From contig OY740772.1 in the NCBI GenBank assembly GCA_963513935.1, positions 12,618,098-12,682,097 of the forward strand: a stretch of DNA of 64,000 nt, written 5' to 3'. The position numbers and the translations under genes are program-made. Positions 1 through 10,970 of the stretch are shown here, piece after piece. The DNA is from Aphrophora alni. Its lineage: Eukaryota; Arthropoda; Insecta; Hemiptera; Aphrophoridae. A model generated the notes under the pieces. It was not told the origin of the DNA. It was given only the letters and a program-made list of their open reading frames with translations, and did not search any database. The first letter of the stretch is position 1. Each line of letters opens with the position of its first letter.

Positions 1-322
1 TCCTTTGCTCTGAATTATATAATAAATTCGAATGTGACCCTTGACTATTTCAAAATGGCCCCTATTTATTTAATTTTAATTTTTTTATTATTAAATATCT
101 CAAAACATACAAAAATGAAAGTAATGTAATTCGTGTTTATTAAAAAATAAATTATAGACACTTTAAAAATTTGTTGTATGTTTGCAATTTGTTTAATAAA
201 TACAATTTAAATTTGTTTTATTTTTGTACATGTTTCGAGATTAGTACGGAAAAAATGAAATGGGCACTATTTTGAAATAGTTAAGTCACATTTGAATTTT
301 TTATGCAATTCAGAACAATGGA
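1..322. mobile_element. Fold-back / MITE-like inverted-repeat element
   Basis: Bases 1-70 and about 254-322 are inverted repeats of each other at roughly 80% identity by eye; both arms carry the core ttgaactatttcaaaat-like sequence and a ctgaattata/ctgaattgca segment. The centre is also self-complementary, so the whole unit could fold into one hairpin. No coding capacity is visible. The left end lies at the window edge, so termini and target duplication cannot be judged. It lies in an intron of the receptor gene, assuming that gene has exons further left. Confidence 0.6.
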
Positions 323-1341
323 TTCTAAAATTTTATTAAAAGTATTAAAATTCAAAAATATTTTGGTTCTAGGTTGATCTTGGCTGTTTTAGACTTTTTT
401 TTTGTCTCTTGTGAATTGTTTGTAAAGTTAATGAACTAAGCGTTTTTGAAAAAAATTTATTCTAAATTTTTTCTTTATCCTGACTTACAGAATCATTTCC
501 TAAAGTTTGGCAGCTTATACTTATGAGATATCATGAATTGTATAACTGTTTTAAAAGACTGATCAATGAAATATCTAACCTAACTAATTCTAATCCTTTT
601 AGGACAGACTCACTATATAGTATCAATTATATTACAACTTAAAAAGATAAATTGGTAACATACCATCAGTCAGACTTTTAAGGTTTCAGATAAAATATAT
701 ATTGTAAATTGGAATTTTATTATAATATTGTTTTATTCATTTAATACAATATAAACAAACAAATATTTGACAAAAACAACATTTTTACAGATGACTTTGA
801 CTCTTTATTGTACGATCTGCCTTACTGCAAATTGAATTTGTAGTAAACATTGTTGTGTTTTATATTATTTTTACAATGAGTGTCTATTATATTTTATTGG
901 TGTTTATTATTTCGTGTTGAGTATATTTTACAATATAAATGTCAAATAACGATACTTGAGAGCTAATAAAGTTAGACAGTATGTTAGGTTCTTCAAATAA
1001 TGAAGATAGTTGACAATTCTTCGGAAGGTTTTTGTGAGGTAATTTTTAATTTCATTATATTTTAAATGAGTATACTGATATATTAGATAGTCTTGAAGTT
1101 TTAGATTAAAGGTTTCACTTAGGGTAAATTTTTAATTCAGTGCTGAATCCATTAAGTGGAGATCCAGCAAACAATTCGTTTCTTTATTCAGCAATGGAAT
1201 TCTACTGAACCAGCTGTAGTGTTTCTAATTTAACGTTGAAGCCAAGATTCCTTGAGATATTGGATAAGATCTCTTGATCTACCAATACAATTTAACATTT
1301 CTTACATTATCCAAGATACCAAATTTTAGGTGTCATAACAT
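323..1341. other. AT-rich intronic sequence
   Basis: No ORF, splice-bounded exon or repeat that I recognise. It is presumed intron upstream of the first visible receptor exon. Confidence 0.5.
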
Positions 1342-1345
1342 TTAA

Positions 1346-1835
1346 CCCCTTAACGGTCAGCGACGTAATATTACGTCAGTGATCTTTTCAATAAAATGTG
1401 CCAGTGACGTAATAATACGCTAGATGTTTTTTTTTTTTTTTTTTTTCTTCCCCCGGGGTCAAATCCCGCGGGATACCATACATTTTTAAAACTCCAAAAA
1501 AATTATGCTCACTAGTCGAAAGGCACAAAGTGGCATGTAAAAAAAAAAATTCTCAATTTTTTGCATTGTGATATATATATATATGTGTGTATGTATGTAT
1601 ACAAGTTGACGCTCTATATACATATTCATAAATATAAATATACATATATTTCATATATCCTTACAGATTCAAAAACCTAACCAACCCTAAAACATTATCT
1701 ATGGCAAAAAACTAAAAATTTTCAATTTTTACAAAGGTTTTTATGTTTTTGACATTATTTCCCATCATTTAAAGTTTTTAAAAAAATCAACATTTTTGTG
1801 TTGTTTTTGGTCAATTTTAATCATCCGTTAAGGGG
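1346..1835. mobile_element. piggyBac-like non-autonomous element (MITE)
   Basis: A 490-bp unit is flanked on both sides by TTAA (1342-1345 and 1836-1839). It has perfect 11-bp terminal inverted repeats, ccccttaacgg at the left and ccgttaagggg at the right. A duplicated TTAA with C/G-run termini is the known signature of piggyBac-superfamily insertions. There is no ORF, so it is a MITE mobilised in trans if at all. Just inside the left end lies a perfect palindrome acgtaatattacgt, and a second gacgtaat follows about 45 bp on. The centre contains T runs and short TA/TG repeats. Confidence 0.8.
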
Positions 1836-2031
1836 TTAAGGGATCTGCTAGTATTACATTGCATAATGAGGTGGGTAAGTACCATAATGGAGCCTATCAA
1901 CTTGTTTTTTTTTTGTTTTTTTTTATATAGGGAAAAAATTTAGAAAAATATTTTCTCAATAAATATTACTGTTTAAGTTTTAAATGTTATATGTAAATAT
2001 TACTCTACCTTTCTTTCATTGTGTGTTATAG

Positions 2032-2161
2032 TCACAAATAGATGTCTTCCATTTGGAACCGAACTCCACTTATATTTTCCAAGTTTGGGCTAACAATAAA
2101 CTAGGTCAAGGTGAAGTGTTTGAAATGGAAGCTACCACACATCATAATAATGAGGAAATAG
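2032..2161 (+). CDS. Receptor gene exon: C-terminal part of a fibronectin type III domain
   Basis: The exon is bounded by an acceptor (gtgttatag) and a donor (g|gtaata). It is open in one frame, whose translation includes the typical FN3 F-G strand pattern: LEPNSTYIFQVWANNKLGQG followed by a Thr-rich end. The tyrosine-x-hydrophobic-x-Val-x-Ala-x-Asn-x-x-Gly spacing is the conserved part of FN3 domains, and NST is an N-glycosylation sequon. The exon ends in phase 1, matching the transmembrane exon at 3377. The N-terminal part of the protein (probably Ig and further FN3 domains) must lie left of the window. FN3 plus one TM helix plus a short tail fits Ig-superfamily adhesion or guidance receptors; I cannot name the family member. 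Confidence 0.85.
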
Positions 2162-2639
2162 GTAATAAAAATTACAAAATTCACGTTCATTTTATTTTTA
2201 TTGATTAAATATGTATTATTATTTTATTTTTCTTCGTGTTGAAAAACAACTTTTAATTACATTAACATCACTAAAGATATCTACTTAAAATTTTCATCAG
2301 ACAACAGATTTTCAAGATATATAACTAAAATGTTTTTCTAAGATTTTCAATGATTCAATTTGGGAAAATGGGACTTTAGGAGTTTAAATAAACTAAATTA
2401 TATTACTAAACAAAATAATAACTTCTTTTTTATATCGAAATATTAATGGTTAAACTAATTACTCTAATTTATACAAATTATATTGCATATCTACGTCACA
2501 ACTGTTCTAATTTAATGCACCAATCAGAACTCGATTTTGGGAAATGTCCTTGTGGCGTCAGCTTGAATTTCGGAATAGATCAATCTGATGGCCATATTTA
2601 ATTCGGGACTTGGTGTAATTTTTAATTTCTATCGATTGA

Positions 2640-3262
2640 GTGGTATGTCCTTTCTATTTTCCTAAACGATCTTTTCTACGAAGAAGATTCCGATCTATCC
2701 ATTAAAATTACTAGTTTCTCCTGATAAATTTTCTTAGAATCTTCGCGATTCTGTGATGCTCTGTACCGGATTCTCATGTTAACTATTTTAGAAGAAGATT
2801 TTAAAATTTTTATATTTCGTTTTAATAGTCGAATTGTATTTTTATAATAATTTTCCTTGATTAATGATTTAATTTTGATTGATTTTGAGGTGGGAAACAT
2901 GGTCTTGAAATATCGGGAAATATTTTTATATTGTGCTGGACGTTGTATTCTTTCTTGTCACACCTTTCACTTATGCTGTCTGACTTCCGCTTAAACCTAC
3001 ACAGATATTACTTAAAACATCCATGCCCGGTGAGCATCTGTGTCAAGTAGAAGCTGACTTTGCTGTACTTTCTTTCTAGCTACTTTTTCAGTTTTGTGAT
3101 GACTCTTAATGTCCATCTTCCAGTGCTTTCTCTGTCCCACTCTTCCTGGCACCTCTGGACGACTCTTTCCCTAGCCTCTCTTTTAGTAATGCTTGCAATC
3201 TTGTTCACTTTCCTACTGTCATATATTTCCTGTCTTTACTTAGCAAGAAGGTGTTATTAATA
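2640..3262 (-). pseudogene. R1-type non-LTR retrotransposon remnant (ORF2 C-terminus)
   Basis: Read on the minus strand, 3262 down to about 2930 gives an almost continuous frame with GRWTLRVITKLKK, then (after an in-frame stop) YSKVSFYLTQMLTGHGCF, another stop, and a CDKKEYNVQH segment. The order 'GRWT..LI..L..W..R.....FYLTQ.LTGHGCF..YL.RF' followed by a Cys/His cluster is the conserved C-terminal end of R1-clade reverse-transcriptase proteins. At least two stops break it, so it is dead. The stretch down to 2640 keeps a 74-codon open frame that may be the eroded extreme C-terminus. It is inserted antisense in the intron between the FN3 and transmembrane exons. Confidence 0.75.
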
Positions 3263-3376
3263 ACAGTAAGGTATTGTTTAACAGACTTTTATTTTTTCTA
3301 TTTCCATATATATATATAATTGAATTGTGTGTTTTACCTATGTACATTTGATAATATTTGATATGTAACTTCTTAG

Positions 3377-3520
3377 AGTTGGGACGTCATTTACTAGAAG
3401 GCGCAGAGACGTTTGATACACGAGTATGGGTCGCAGCTGTTGCCGTTGTCATGGGAACTCTAGTGGTACTTGCTGTAGGCACTTGTTATGCCTTGTATCG
3501 TGAGTGCCACATCCCTCTCA
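3377..3520 (+). CDS. Receptor gene exon: juxtamembrane and transmembrane segment
   Basis: The acceptor is aacttcttag and the donor is ctca|gtaagt, a near-consensus site. The incoming phase-1 G from exon 2032-2161 makes a Glu codon, then the frame reads through an extracellular stalk (LLEGAETFDTRVW) into a hydrophobic helix, WVAAVAVVMGTLVVLAVG, followed by TCYALYRECH, where Tyr-Arg marks the cytoplasmic side. This is a classic single-pass type I membrane helix. The exon ends in phase 1, which matches the terminal exon at 18235. Good donor and acceptor quality and phase agreement on both sides support it. Confidence 0.88.
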
Positions 3521-4290
3521 GTAAGTCTATCCCACAGTAGTACTGTATTATCTTTTGGCTTAGACATTTCTTAAATATTAGCTTTATTTATCATCAATCA
3601 AATTAAATATACAGAGCAAACCTTGCCGAAAATACATAATCAAGTAAACAATTGTACAGAAAATAGTTTGACTAGAAGAAGTTTCAACAACTGTGTTGTC
3701 ATCCTCAGTAGCAGAACAAACAAATTCAGAGAACCTTACAGGGAATGGAACAAAATTCAAGGATCAAGTATATGAGAATAAAATTAGTAGTAACATTGCT
3801 ATATTGATACCACAATAGTATTATTGTATTATATTGTATGTACCCCTTAAATTTATCACCTTTCTCTATAAGGTTCTTCTCTGACCTACCTTAGTTATAT
3901 TTTTTAAGAGTTGATATTCTGATTGTAGTAGGGTGATGTTTAGTCTTTGAACAATTTCTTGATGTAGAAACTCGAGTTGTTAATTAATTATTAAATTTAT
4001 TCTTTTTTTTATGAAATAATTTTTTATTTAAAAAATCTAGCCAGACAATTTTTAAATTGTAATAATTATAAAAATTCTGTCTTTTATAAAAGTATTTATA
4101 TTTTCAAAACTATAACATTTATAAAACTTACTAAGTGAGTTATTAAATTATAATATATATAATGTAAAAGAGGAAAATTATCAAGAATAACATAAACTTG
4201 CGTACAACGGTTGGTGTATACAATATTCAGTGTACTTTTCTAGCTGTCTGCCAAAATCTGGTAATATTGTTGTTGGATTGATATATTAAC

Positions 4291-4294
<4 letters not shown>

Positions 4295-4350
<56 letters not shown>
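4295..4350. repeat. (TA)n microsatellite
   Basis: An uninterrupted run of about 28 TA dinucleotides in the receptor intron. Confidence 0.97.
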
Positions 4351-4353
<3 letters not shown>

Positions 4354-4509
4354 GGTTAATTTAAATCTTAGGTTCTCCCAAAAAAGTAGATAATATTATG
4401 CAATTAAAATGTTTGTATGTTGTTATACTCCTCTGAGGAGATCTCTCAGAGGTTCACTATACTGAATGAGAGCATGGCAAACCCAATGTACCCTAGCTGT
4501 ATTTACCCC

Positions 4510-4600
4510 TCTTTTCATCTAGTCTTGGGTTAGATCTCCCTCTTTTATCTGTCCTATCAGGTCTCTCTTGACTAACTCTTGTTCTTTTCTGATGCTGCCA
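4510..4600 (-). repeat. Dispersed repeat 'A', copy 1
   Basis: The + strand carries tagtcttgggttagatct followed by purine/pyrimidine-skewed sequence and ctcttgactaactct. The same block, in the same internal order, occurs near 31365-31440, 34275-34345 (both opposite orientation) and 59630-59680. On the minus strand the order is gagttagtcaagagag, a purine-rich spacer, then agatctaacccaagacta. No coding capacity; element class unknown. Confidence 0.65.
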
Positions 4601-4974
4601 CTATTAGAGCATTCAAGTACTAGGGATCAATTTTATGATTTTTCTTTTCTTTTTTTTTGAAGGTGATGATGAAAATGTTTTTCACTTTTAAACAACAAGA
4701 GAAAAAAAAAGAGCGTAGGGCTTCTAAAAAGCACAATCTTGACTTTAATATACTCTACATAAAAGACATACTACACAGTACAAACCTATAAATTAAAAAT
4801 GTTTTACATGAAATAAAAAAGTGTAATAAATGAGAAGTTATGGTAGTAAAACAAAAGAACAATACAGGAAGCACATTACGCTACACGAGTACAGTACTGC
4901 AATTTGAATTACCTGACGGTTTAAAAAATCAAACATTGTGTTTTTGTTTCTTACTGAGAAAACACTGTCTCTTG

Positions 4975-5236
4975 ATTCTTGATTGAATTTTTCTTAGCAT
5001 CAGTTTTTCAGCCAACTGCGCGTCATCGTCTTGTTCCTCTAAATACTGGAGCAGTGGGCAGCCCGTCGATGTGTTGCAAGGTCACTTCATGTGTCAATCG
5101 TGCATGCATGTTCATTCCTTCTTCCTCTTCACTTACACTTTGCTCTTCGTTCGCCCCTCTTGCTTTGTCTTCTATTTCTTGGTTCATCAGTCACTCAATC
5201 CCGGCTCATTAGCGTCACAGTCCAACCACTCTAGAC
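4975..5236 (-). pseudogene. pogo/Tigger-type transposase remnant (C-terminus)
   Basis: On the minus strand, three overlapping frames together give a recognisable transposase tail: WLDCDANEPG, then HARLTHEVTLQHIDGL, then, after a one-base shift, QYLEEQDDDAQLAEKLML and RKIQS. The motif order (W.DCD....G, then a helical 'AL..ID.LL.YLEQQDD....EKL.LRKI') is typical of the C-terminal region of Tigger/jerky-type DDE transposases. At least two frameshifts separate the pieces, so it is inactive. The catalytic core is not found beside it, so this is a short relic. It lies antisense in the receptor intron and is not a copy of the 3'-end ORF of this window, whose tail is different. Confidence 0.7.
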
Positions 5237-6389
5237 AGTAAGCTTAGCTCTACTGCACAACTTTATTATCGTAGTTTTACTGGTTGTTACCTGTACTAAA
5301 CAGCTAAAGAGAACCGTAATATTATTTTACTAATTTTTTCCACAAGACTATATTACTATAAAATGAACTAAAACTAAATTAAAACTGCTCACAATAATAT
5401 TTTATATGAATAATTATTTTTAAACCAAAAGAAGTTCTAAGTTATATCATATAAACAAAGCACATTTTTCAGACTTAGTATTTCCAACTTAACACAATGC
5501 ATTGTATAAGACAAAAGATAAATAACAGGTGACTGTAAACAAAACAATTCAATAGTAACTAAATATAGTTCATTCTTGAATCTACAAAATATTGATTTTT
5601 TTCTCTATCAAATGGTACTGGAAACAACAAGAAAATACTGAAGATTATCTGATATATTAACAATGTATTCCATAGTTTGCTGGATCGAGGGTTTAAATAG
5701 AATTTCAATTTATTCAATTTTAACAAAAAAAAAACGTGTTCTAAAAGTACTCATGATTTTCAATATGTTCGTTATAAAAATACATTTGAATTTGATAATT
5801 TTCTCTATGTCCTTGGGAGAGCGTATGTTTGTTTTGAATTCACCAATATGATAACTGGTTAAGTTGGCAGTAAGGAAAGACTTTATATAAAATGTTTATT
5901 GAACATCTTAATATCGTGTTCTCAAAGTTATCTTTAAACTATGTATTCAACATGACGAGTGATATTTTATAGTTTATCAGCTGATTTCAACGTGTCTCTT
6001 ATAATCATAATTTTTAACGAAGCTAAACTTATTATGCTGCTACACTTCAATAATGTTATTAACTATCAATTTTGTCTGGCAACTCATATAGACATTTTAC
6101 TTTGAATTTGATTAAATAAATAAATATCCAAGTTTTAAGTTTTTCACTAATACATTTTAACAGTAAAAAAAAAAAAAATAATAATGTTAACTCTTTGTTG
6201 ATTACAAACATAGTTATATAAACTATCATAAAAGTACATAGTTCTGTGTTGTATACGTCAACATTAATTCCAACATTTCATCTATATTTCAATGGTCTTT
6301 TTAAATGTTTTCTTGAAGAGTCTGGTATGTTCAAATGTGAACACTGTGAAATGTTTAAAATAGTCTGCTTGTGTGAACGATTATATAGA

Positions 6390-6493
6390 CTTGCTGAGTG
6401 TACTGATTGGCTGTTCACATTACCCTGTTTCCTAAATTGTATTGACATGTTTTAATTGGCCTAATGTGAACAGACAATTAGAGCACTCGGCAG
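6390..6493. repeat. Imperfect hairpin (about 32-bp arms)
   Basis: 6390-6422 and 6462-6493 are inverted repeats sharing ctgttcacatta and a ttgctgagtg/ctgccgagtg end, about 85% matched by eye, around a 39-bp loop. Likely a small fold-back MITE or the core of one; no target duplication was established. Confidence 0.6.
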
Positions 6494-6599
6494 GTAGGTG
6501 GTAGGTGTACTCTATATAAATGACTGTATAAATGGACTGCATTAGAGTCTTATTGAAATATAGTTGAAATGTCGACAGTTAATGTCAAAAAAATAGCGT

Positions 6600-6810
6600 A
6601 GTGTACAACTAGAAATCTAATTTAGTAACTTGAATGTGTTACGTGAATGAGTAAGGTGTATGAAATGTATCAGGCAGGGAAATTCAACTCCCAAAATAAT
6701 AAATACTTAACTGTCAGTTGTTTCGAACATAACGTTTGACTCAGTGATGCAGATAATTGAGAGAAATATTTAAACATGTCTCTATGACACATCTCAAGTA
6801 CTGTATGAAG
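6600..6810 (+). repeat. Diverged interspersed repeat 'B', copy 1
   Basis: Shares an ordered series of blocks with 8145-8395: tagaaat..aatttagtaa, a gtgttac block, ggcagg(g/a)aaattcaa, cccaaaat, cattgactca/gtttgactca, gatgcag, and acacatct..agtactgtatg. Identity is moderate with indels. Non-coding. Confidence 0.5.
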
Positions 6811-8144
6811 CAACATTAGGCCTAATTGATTGAATGGCAGTATGTATATTTTTTTGTTCTATTTATGTTTTAAACATTTTAACATATAACTAATATGATG
6901 ATGATCCAATTTTATACTTATAAAATATAGCTTCACGTAATTTAATATAAACTTTAAACATAGAAATGTCTAAGCCTTCATTTATGTTACCATACTCAAG
7001 AGTTTTATGTTTGTTTATAATCATTATTCATTTTTTAAATAATTTTAGTTTTTATTGTTTTTACAGAATATTTTGTGTTGTTTGCACGTTGATGTAATGC
7101 ATTTAGTCTTAGAATTTTTATAAAAAGTCAATCGAGAGTTGTAGGCATTGAGAATTTGATGTTTTTGATGTTTAAATCTTGATTCTCTTTCAAAAGTTAA
7201 ACTATTTGTATTCCTACTATTCTATACTGAAAATTAAACAAATCATTTCTTTTTAATTTAATATCCACTAATTCATTTGAATGTACAGTAAATCCTCAAG
7301 CTACAAACTTAACACATTTGTAAGTGAAAAGTTCATTACAGTTAACTAAATTAATTATTTAGGTTTACAAATGTAAATAAAAAAGTTCTGCGGCAATGAA
7401 CATTACTTTCAATAATTGTTAGTTTAGTTATAATTGGTGGTAGTCATTGACTGCTTTTAATATGATCCAAAATGATATCTTTATGTTTAACAATTGTTTA
7501 ACATTGAATAAACACTTGATCATATTAAAAAAAAAAAATTCTTCTGGCTTTCAAAATTGCATTAAAAATTCCAAGCATACTTTTATTTAAAGTCAAATGA
7601 TGTTTTCATATATTTAGAGATTGGTTTTTCAATCTTCTTGTGTTCACAATAATGTGTCTATTTAGGGGAAAAAATTGGCATTTTTAACATTTTTGCACAT
7701 TTACAAGAAAAATAGTAAGAATTATAAATTCTAAAAATAAACCCGAATATTCTAATATTCCTAAGAAACAGAATTACATAGGATATAAAATTAACGCATT
7801 AACTTAAACTATTCTTTTCCAGTTAAGAATTATAACAGTTTAGAATAGCTATATTTCGTGAGAGGTTAGTATTTCTGAGATTGTACGTAAGGCTAGGTCA
7901 ACACTTAATCTTTCTTCGTGTTCTCTAAGAAAGTCTTCAGCCAAGTACCGTTGAAATATGTTCCATAGTATTTGCAGTATCATTTTCAAAAACACAAATA
8001 TAGATGAAAAGATCCCTGAACTGGTTTGGAATGTACAGAACTCTTGTCATTGAAAAGACGGTGCTGTATGCATGTTTTCTTAAAAGTAGGATAAACAGTT
8101 TCGTGTATCATTTATGACAGAGCAATTTCGTGAAAAATGACAGA

Positions 8145-8395
8145 GCATATAGCTAGAAATACAATTTAGTAATTAAAAAGTTAAATTGTTAAAATTGTGT
8201 TACAAATGTTGCTACTTGAGTGGTGAATATGAATTGTAAAGGCAGGAAAATTGAATCCCCAAAATGTTAAAATAAACCCTCAATTATTTAGAAAATAACA
8301 TTGACTCAACGATGCAGAATGGAAAGACGGAATTCGGACTTGTCTTTGTAACACATCTTCAGTCTGGTTCACGTTCCAGTACTGTATGTGTTATC
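8145..8395 (+). repeat. Diverged interspersed repeat 'B', copy 2
   Basis: Same block order and orientation as the copy at 6600-6810, about 1.5 kb downstream. Either two insertions of one SINE/MITE-like family or an old local duplication. Confidence 0.5.
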
Positions 8396-10289
8396 GCAAT
8401 TGTACGGCAAGGGAGTGGAGAAAAGGAATAACTTTTTATGTTTTAATGCTGTATTAGTAAATACTTCGTCAAAACCCTTATTGTGTAATATTTTTGAAAC
8501 CCACTTTTAATCTCCAAATCGTATAACATTCACAATAGTTCATTTTATGTAGTTTATAAATATGTATCCAGTTATAAGAGAACTATTACTAAAATATAAT
8601 ATTTATACAAACATAACCCCAAATCTGATTTTGTAAACACAAATGAAGATATAAGTGTTTGTCTTCAGATCAGAAAATCATAAAAATATAGAATAATCCA
8701 ACTAATTTATAAACATTTCCAAAAAATAAAATGTTGAATCATTAGTTTTGAAAATGTTTTATCTAACAAATAGCCTACAACTCTTGACATTGTCTTTAGA
8801 ATAGTGTGATAGTAGTATTATATATCCCCTTTGCACCTATTTAGTCTTGTATATTTGTCGTTATATTTATTATATAAGAATTAGGGAACACTCTTTGCAT
8901 GCTTTGCGTGCTTACCCCTATTATTCAATAAGCACTGCTCTTGGATCATATTATTAAAATGTCAAATTTACTCTCTTTTTTTGTAAACTCCAGTAATGGT
9001 TGTATAAATTTAAGTCTATGTTGTTTCAAGTGATAACTTCGCTCGTTTGTAGATCTTGCCATTCGTTATACTATTCTTTTGTTTTTTAACAACAAGAACA
9101 CTTTTTTTGTTTTGTTTCATGAATCAACTTTGTCACATTGATTATTGTACTTCTTGGGGTGGGCTCAATTGCTTGTTACGATGCAGTTGAACTTTTTTTG
9201 TTTATACATGTTCATCTATCCATATTCAGCTACTTCAGTCTACCCACATCTACCTTCAATTTTGTTCCAGTCAGGATAATTCAGGGTTTCTAGTTTTATT
9301 TTTGACGACTATTTCCTTAAATACCAAAAGAAACGGGGATACACCATCTGACAATTTATTGCCAGTTTCTTAACTTTTACCCAGGTCTTTCCCTCTTTGA
9401 ATACTCTTAATGTTCTTTCTAAGCAAACTTTGGTCTTCCTCATTTGTGTTTTCCTTGAAGATACCTTTCTAAATCTTCTTATTTTCTTTCTAAGTGTCCT
9501 GGCCAACTGTATTTTACTTTTCTTAATTACTTTCTTAATATGTTTTATGCAATAGTTAGTTCTTCATTTGTTGTCTTTTCTGAAATAAATATTGAGTATC
9601 ATTCTAAAATAATTCTTAACAAAGATATATACGTTTTTGGTGATGAAGTTTATAACTTTGTATGTCTTATAATTAGACGAAAAGTAGAATGCTCTCAGGC
9701 AACAGTTTTTTCCCAATGTTGTTGTGATTCCATCTTTTATTCCACCTGCTTAAATACACTTTTTGGTCAAAAGATTCTCTTTTCTTTGTCTTCTGTTGTA
9801 CTAATGACTGATCTTCGCTGACCTCCAAATATCGTACTACTCTAATTATTATATAAAAGAACTTGGCTTGATACCACACTATGTGTACAATTTAATTCTT
9901 TAAATGTTGACATAATTTAGTGCGTTTTAAGACAAAGGTCTAAAAAAATATAGGAAAAACTTACTTCTTGCTGCGTGCACCCAATATCATCCTGTATCAA
10001 TGGCACGATGTATCTCATATGATTCACCAGCCATCATAACCAGTGTTTTGTTGGTCAGTATAGTTCTTATTTTCTCCTTCTGTTTCAAGTTTATACTTCA
10101 AAAAATACCTAAACTCAATAAATCTACTAAAACAAAAAAAAAAATTTTAATCATTTTAATACAACTTAACACACCACTGTCCATTAATAGTCTGACTGAT
10201 CTAAAAATAAAAAACAACAAATAAACAAATTTAGGAAGAGAGGTACAGAAAATACAGACACACACACACATGCATGCTTACAAACTTGG

Positions 10290-10970
10290 TACTTGTAATG
10301 GAGATACAATTAGTGGAATTAGAATTACTATTCTGATTCTTCTAAGGGTTTTCTTAGATCTACGATGGCTCAATAAGAAACCTGTCAATGTTTTTAACTC
10401 ATTTTTACATTGCCTGATGCATGATTTTTCACTCTTATAATTTCCAAGGAGTTCTTTGGCCTGCCTTAATCCAGGTATTCTTTCTCGTAGGCTTGCTTTC
10501 TTGGTCTTTTCATCTTTTCTTTATGCCTTCTTGAAGTAAGCTACGCCAAAGCCACAAAATCCTTCTTGTGGTATGGGGAGAGGAAGGAATGGTGGTCCTC
10601 ATTCTCGTATGTTTGTCTGCACATTCATTACATTTTATTGGTGCCCATATGTGGATTACAGTGTTGTTTTTGCCTAGTTTGTTAATTTATCCTTGCTGAC
10701 GATAGGTGAGCTTAGCATTGCAATGGCTGCTTTGCTGTCCGAAAGGATAACTATGTCTTGATTGCTATATGTTCTATTGAGGTTGAACTGTACACATCTC
10801 TTTATAGCATAATTTCCGCTCAAAAGATGCTTGAGACTTTGTCTATGGCATTGGAATACTTGGTTTGTGGCCCAAAGGCTTCAGCCCCAGTTTCCTCTCT
10901 AGTTTTAAACCCATTTGTACATCATTTAATGTATTTTTCTTTAGGGAGTACTTTGATTCAAATCTGCATT
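10290..10970 (-). pseudogene. Non-LTR retrotransposon remnant: RNase H domain and tail
   Basis: The minus strand, read from 10970 downward, encodes broken pieces of a retrotransposon RNase H domain. They are: an upstream FGPQTKYSNAID segment; AIKRCVQFNLNRTYSNQD and IVILSDSKAAIAMLSS (the SDSKAA block carries the RNase H catalytic Asp); NNTVIHIWAP (matching the 'W.PGH.G' block, with the following Gly-His lost); and, after frameshifts, PGLRQAKELLGNY and ELKTLTGFLLSHR, corresponding to the post-RNase H linker and 'LTGH' tail of such elements. Stops and several frame changes make it dead. Reverse-transcriptase and endonuclease parts are absent. Probably related to the tail remnant at 37170. Confidence 0.75.

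Noticed and set aside
9309..9506. Basic 65-codon minus-strand frame (Arg/Lys-rich)
   Set aside because: No start context, domain or neighbouring coding sequence; composition could arise from purine-rich DNA.
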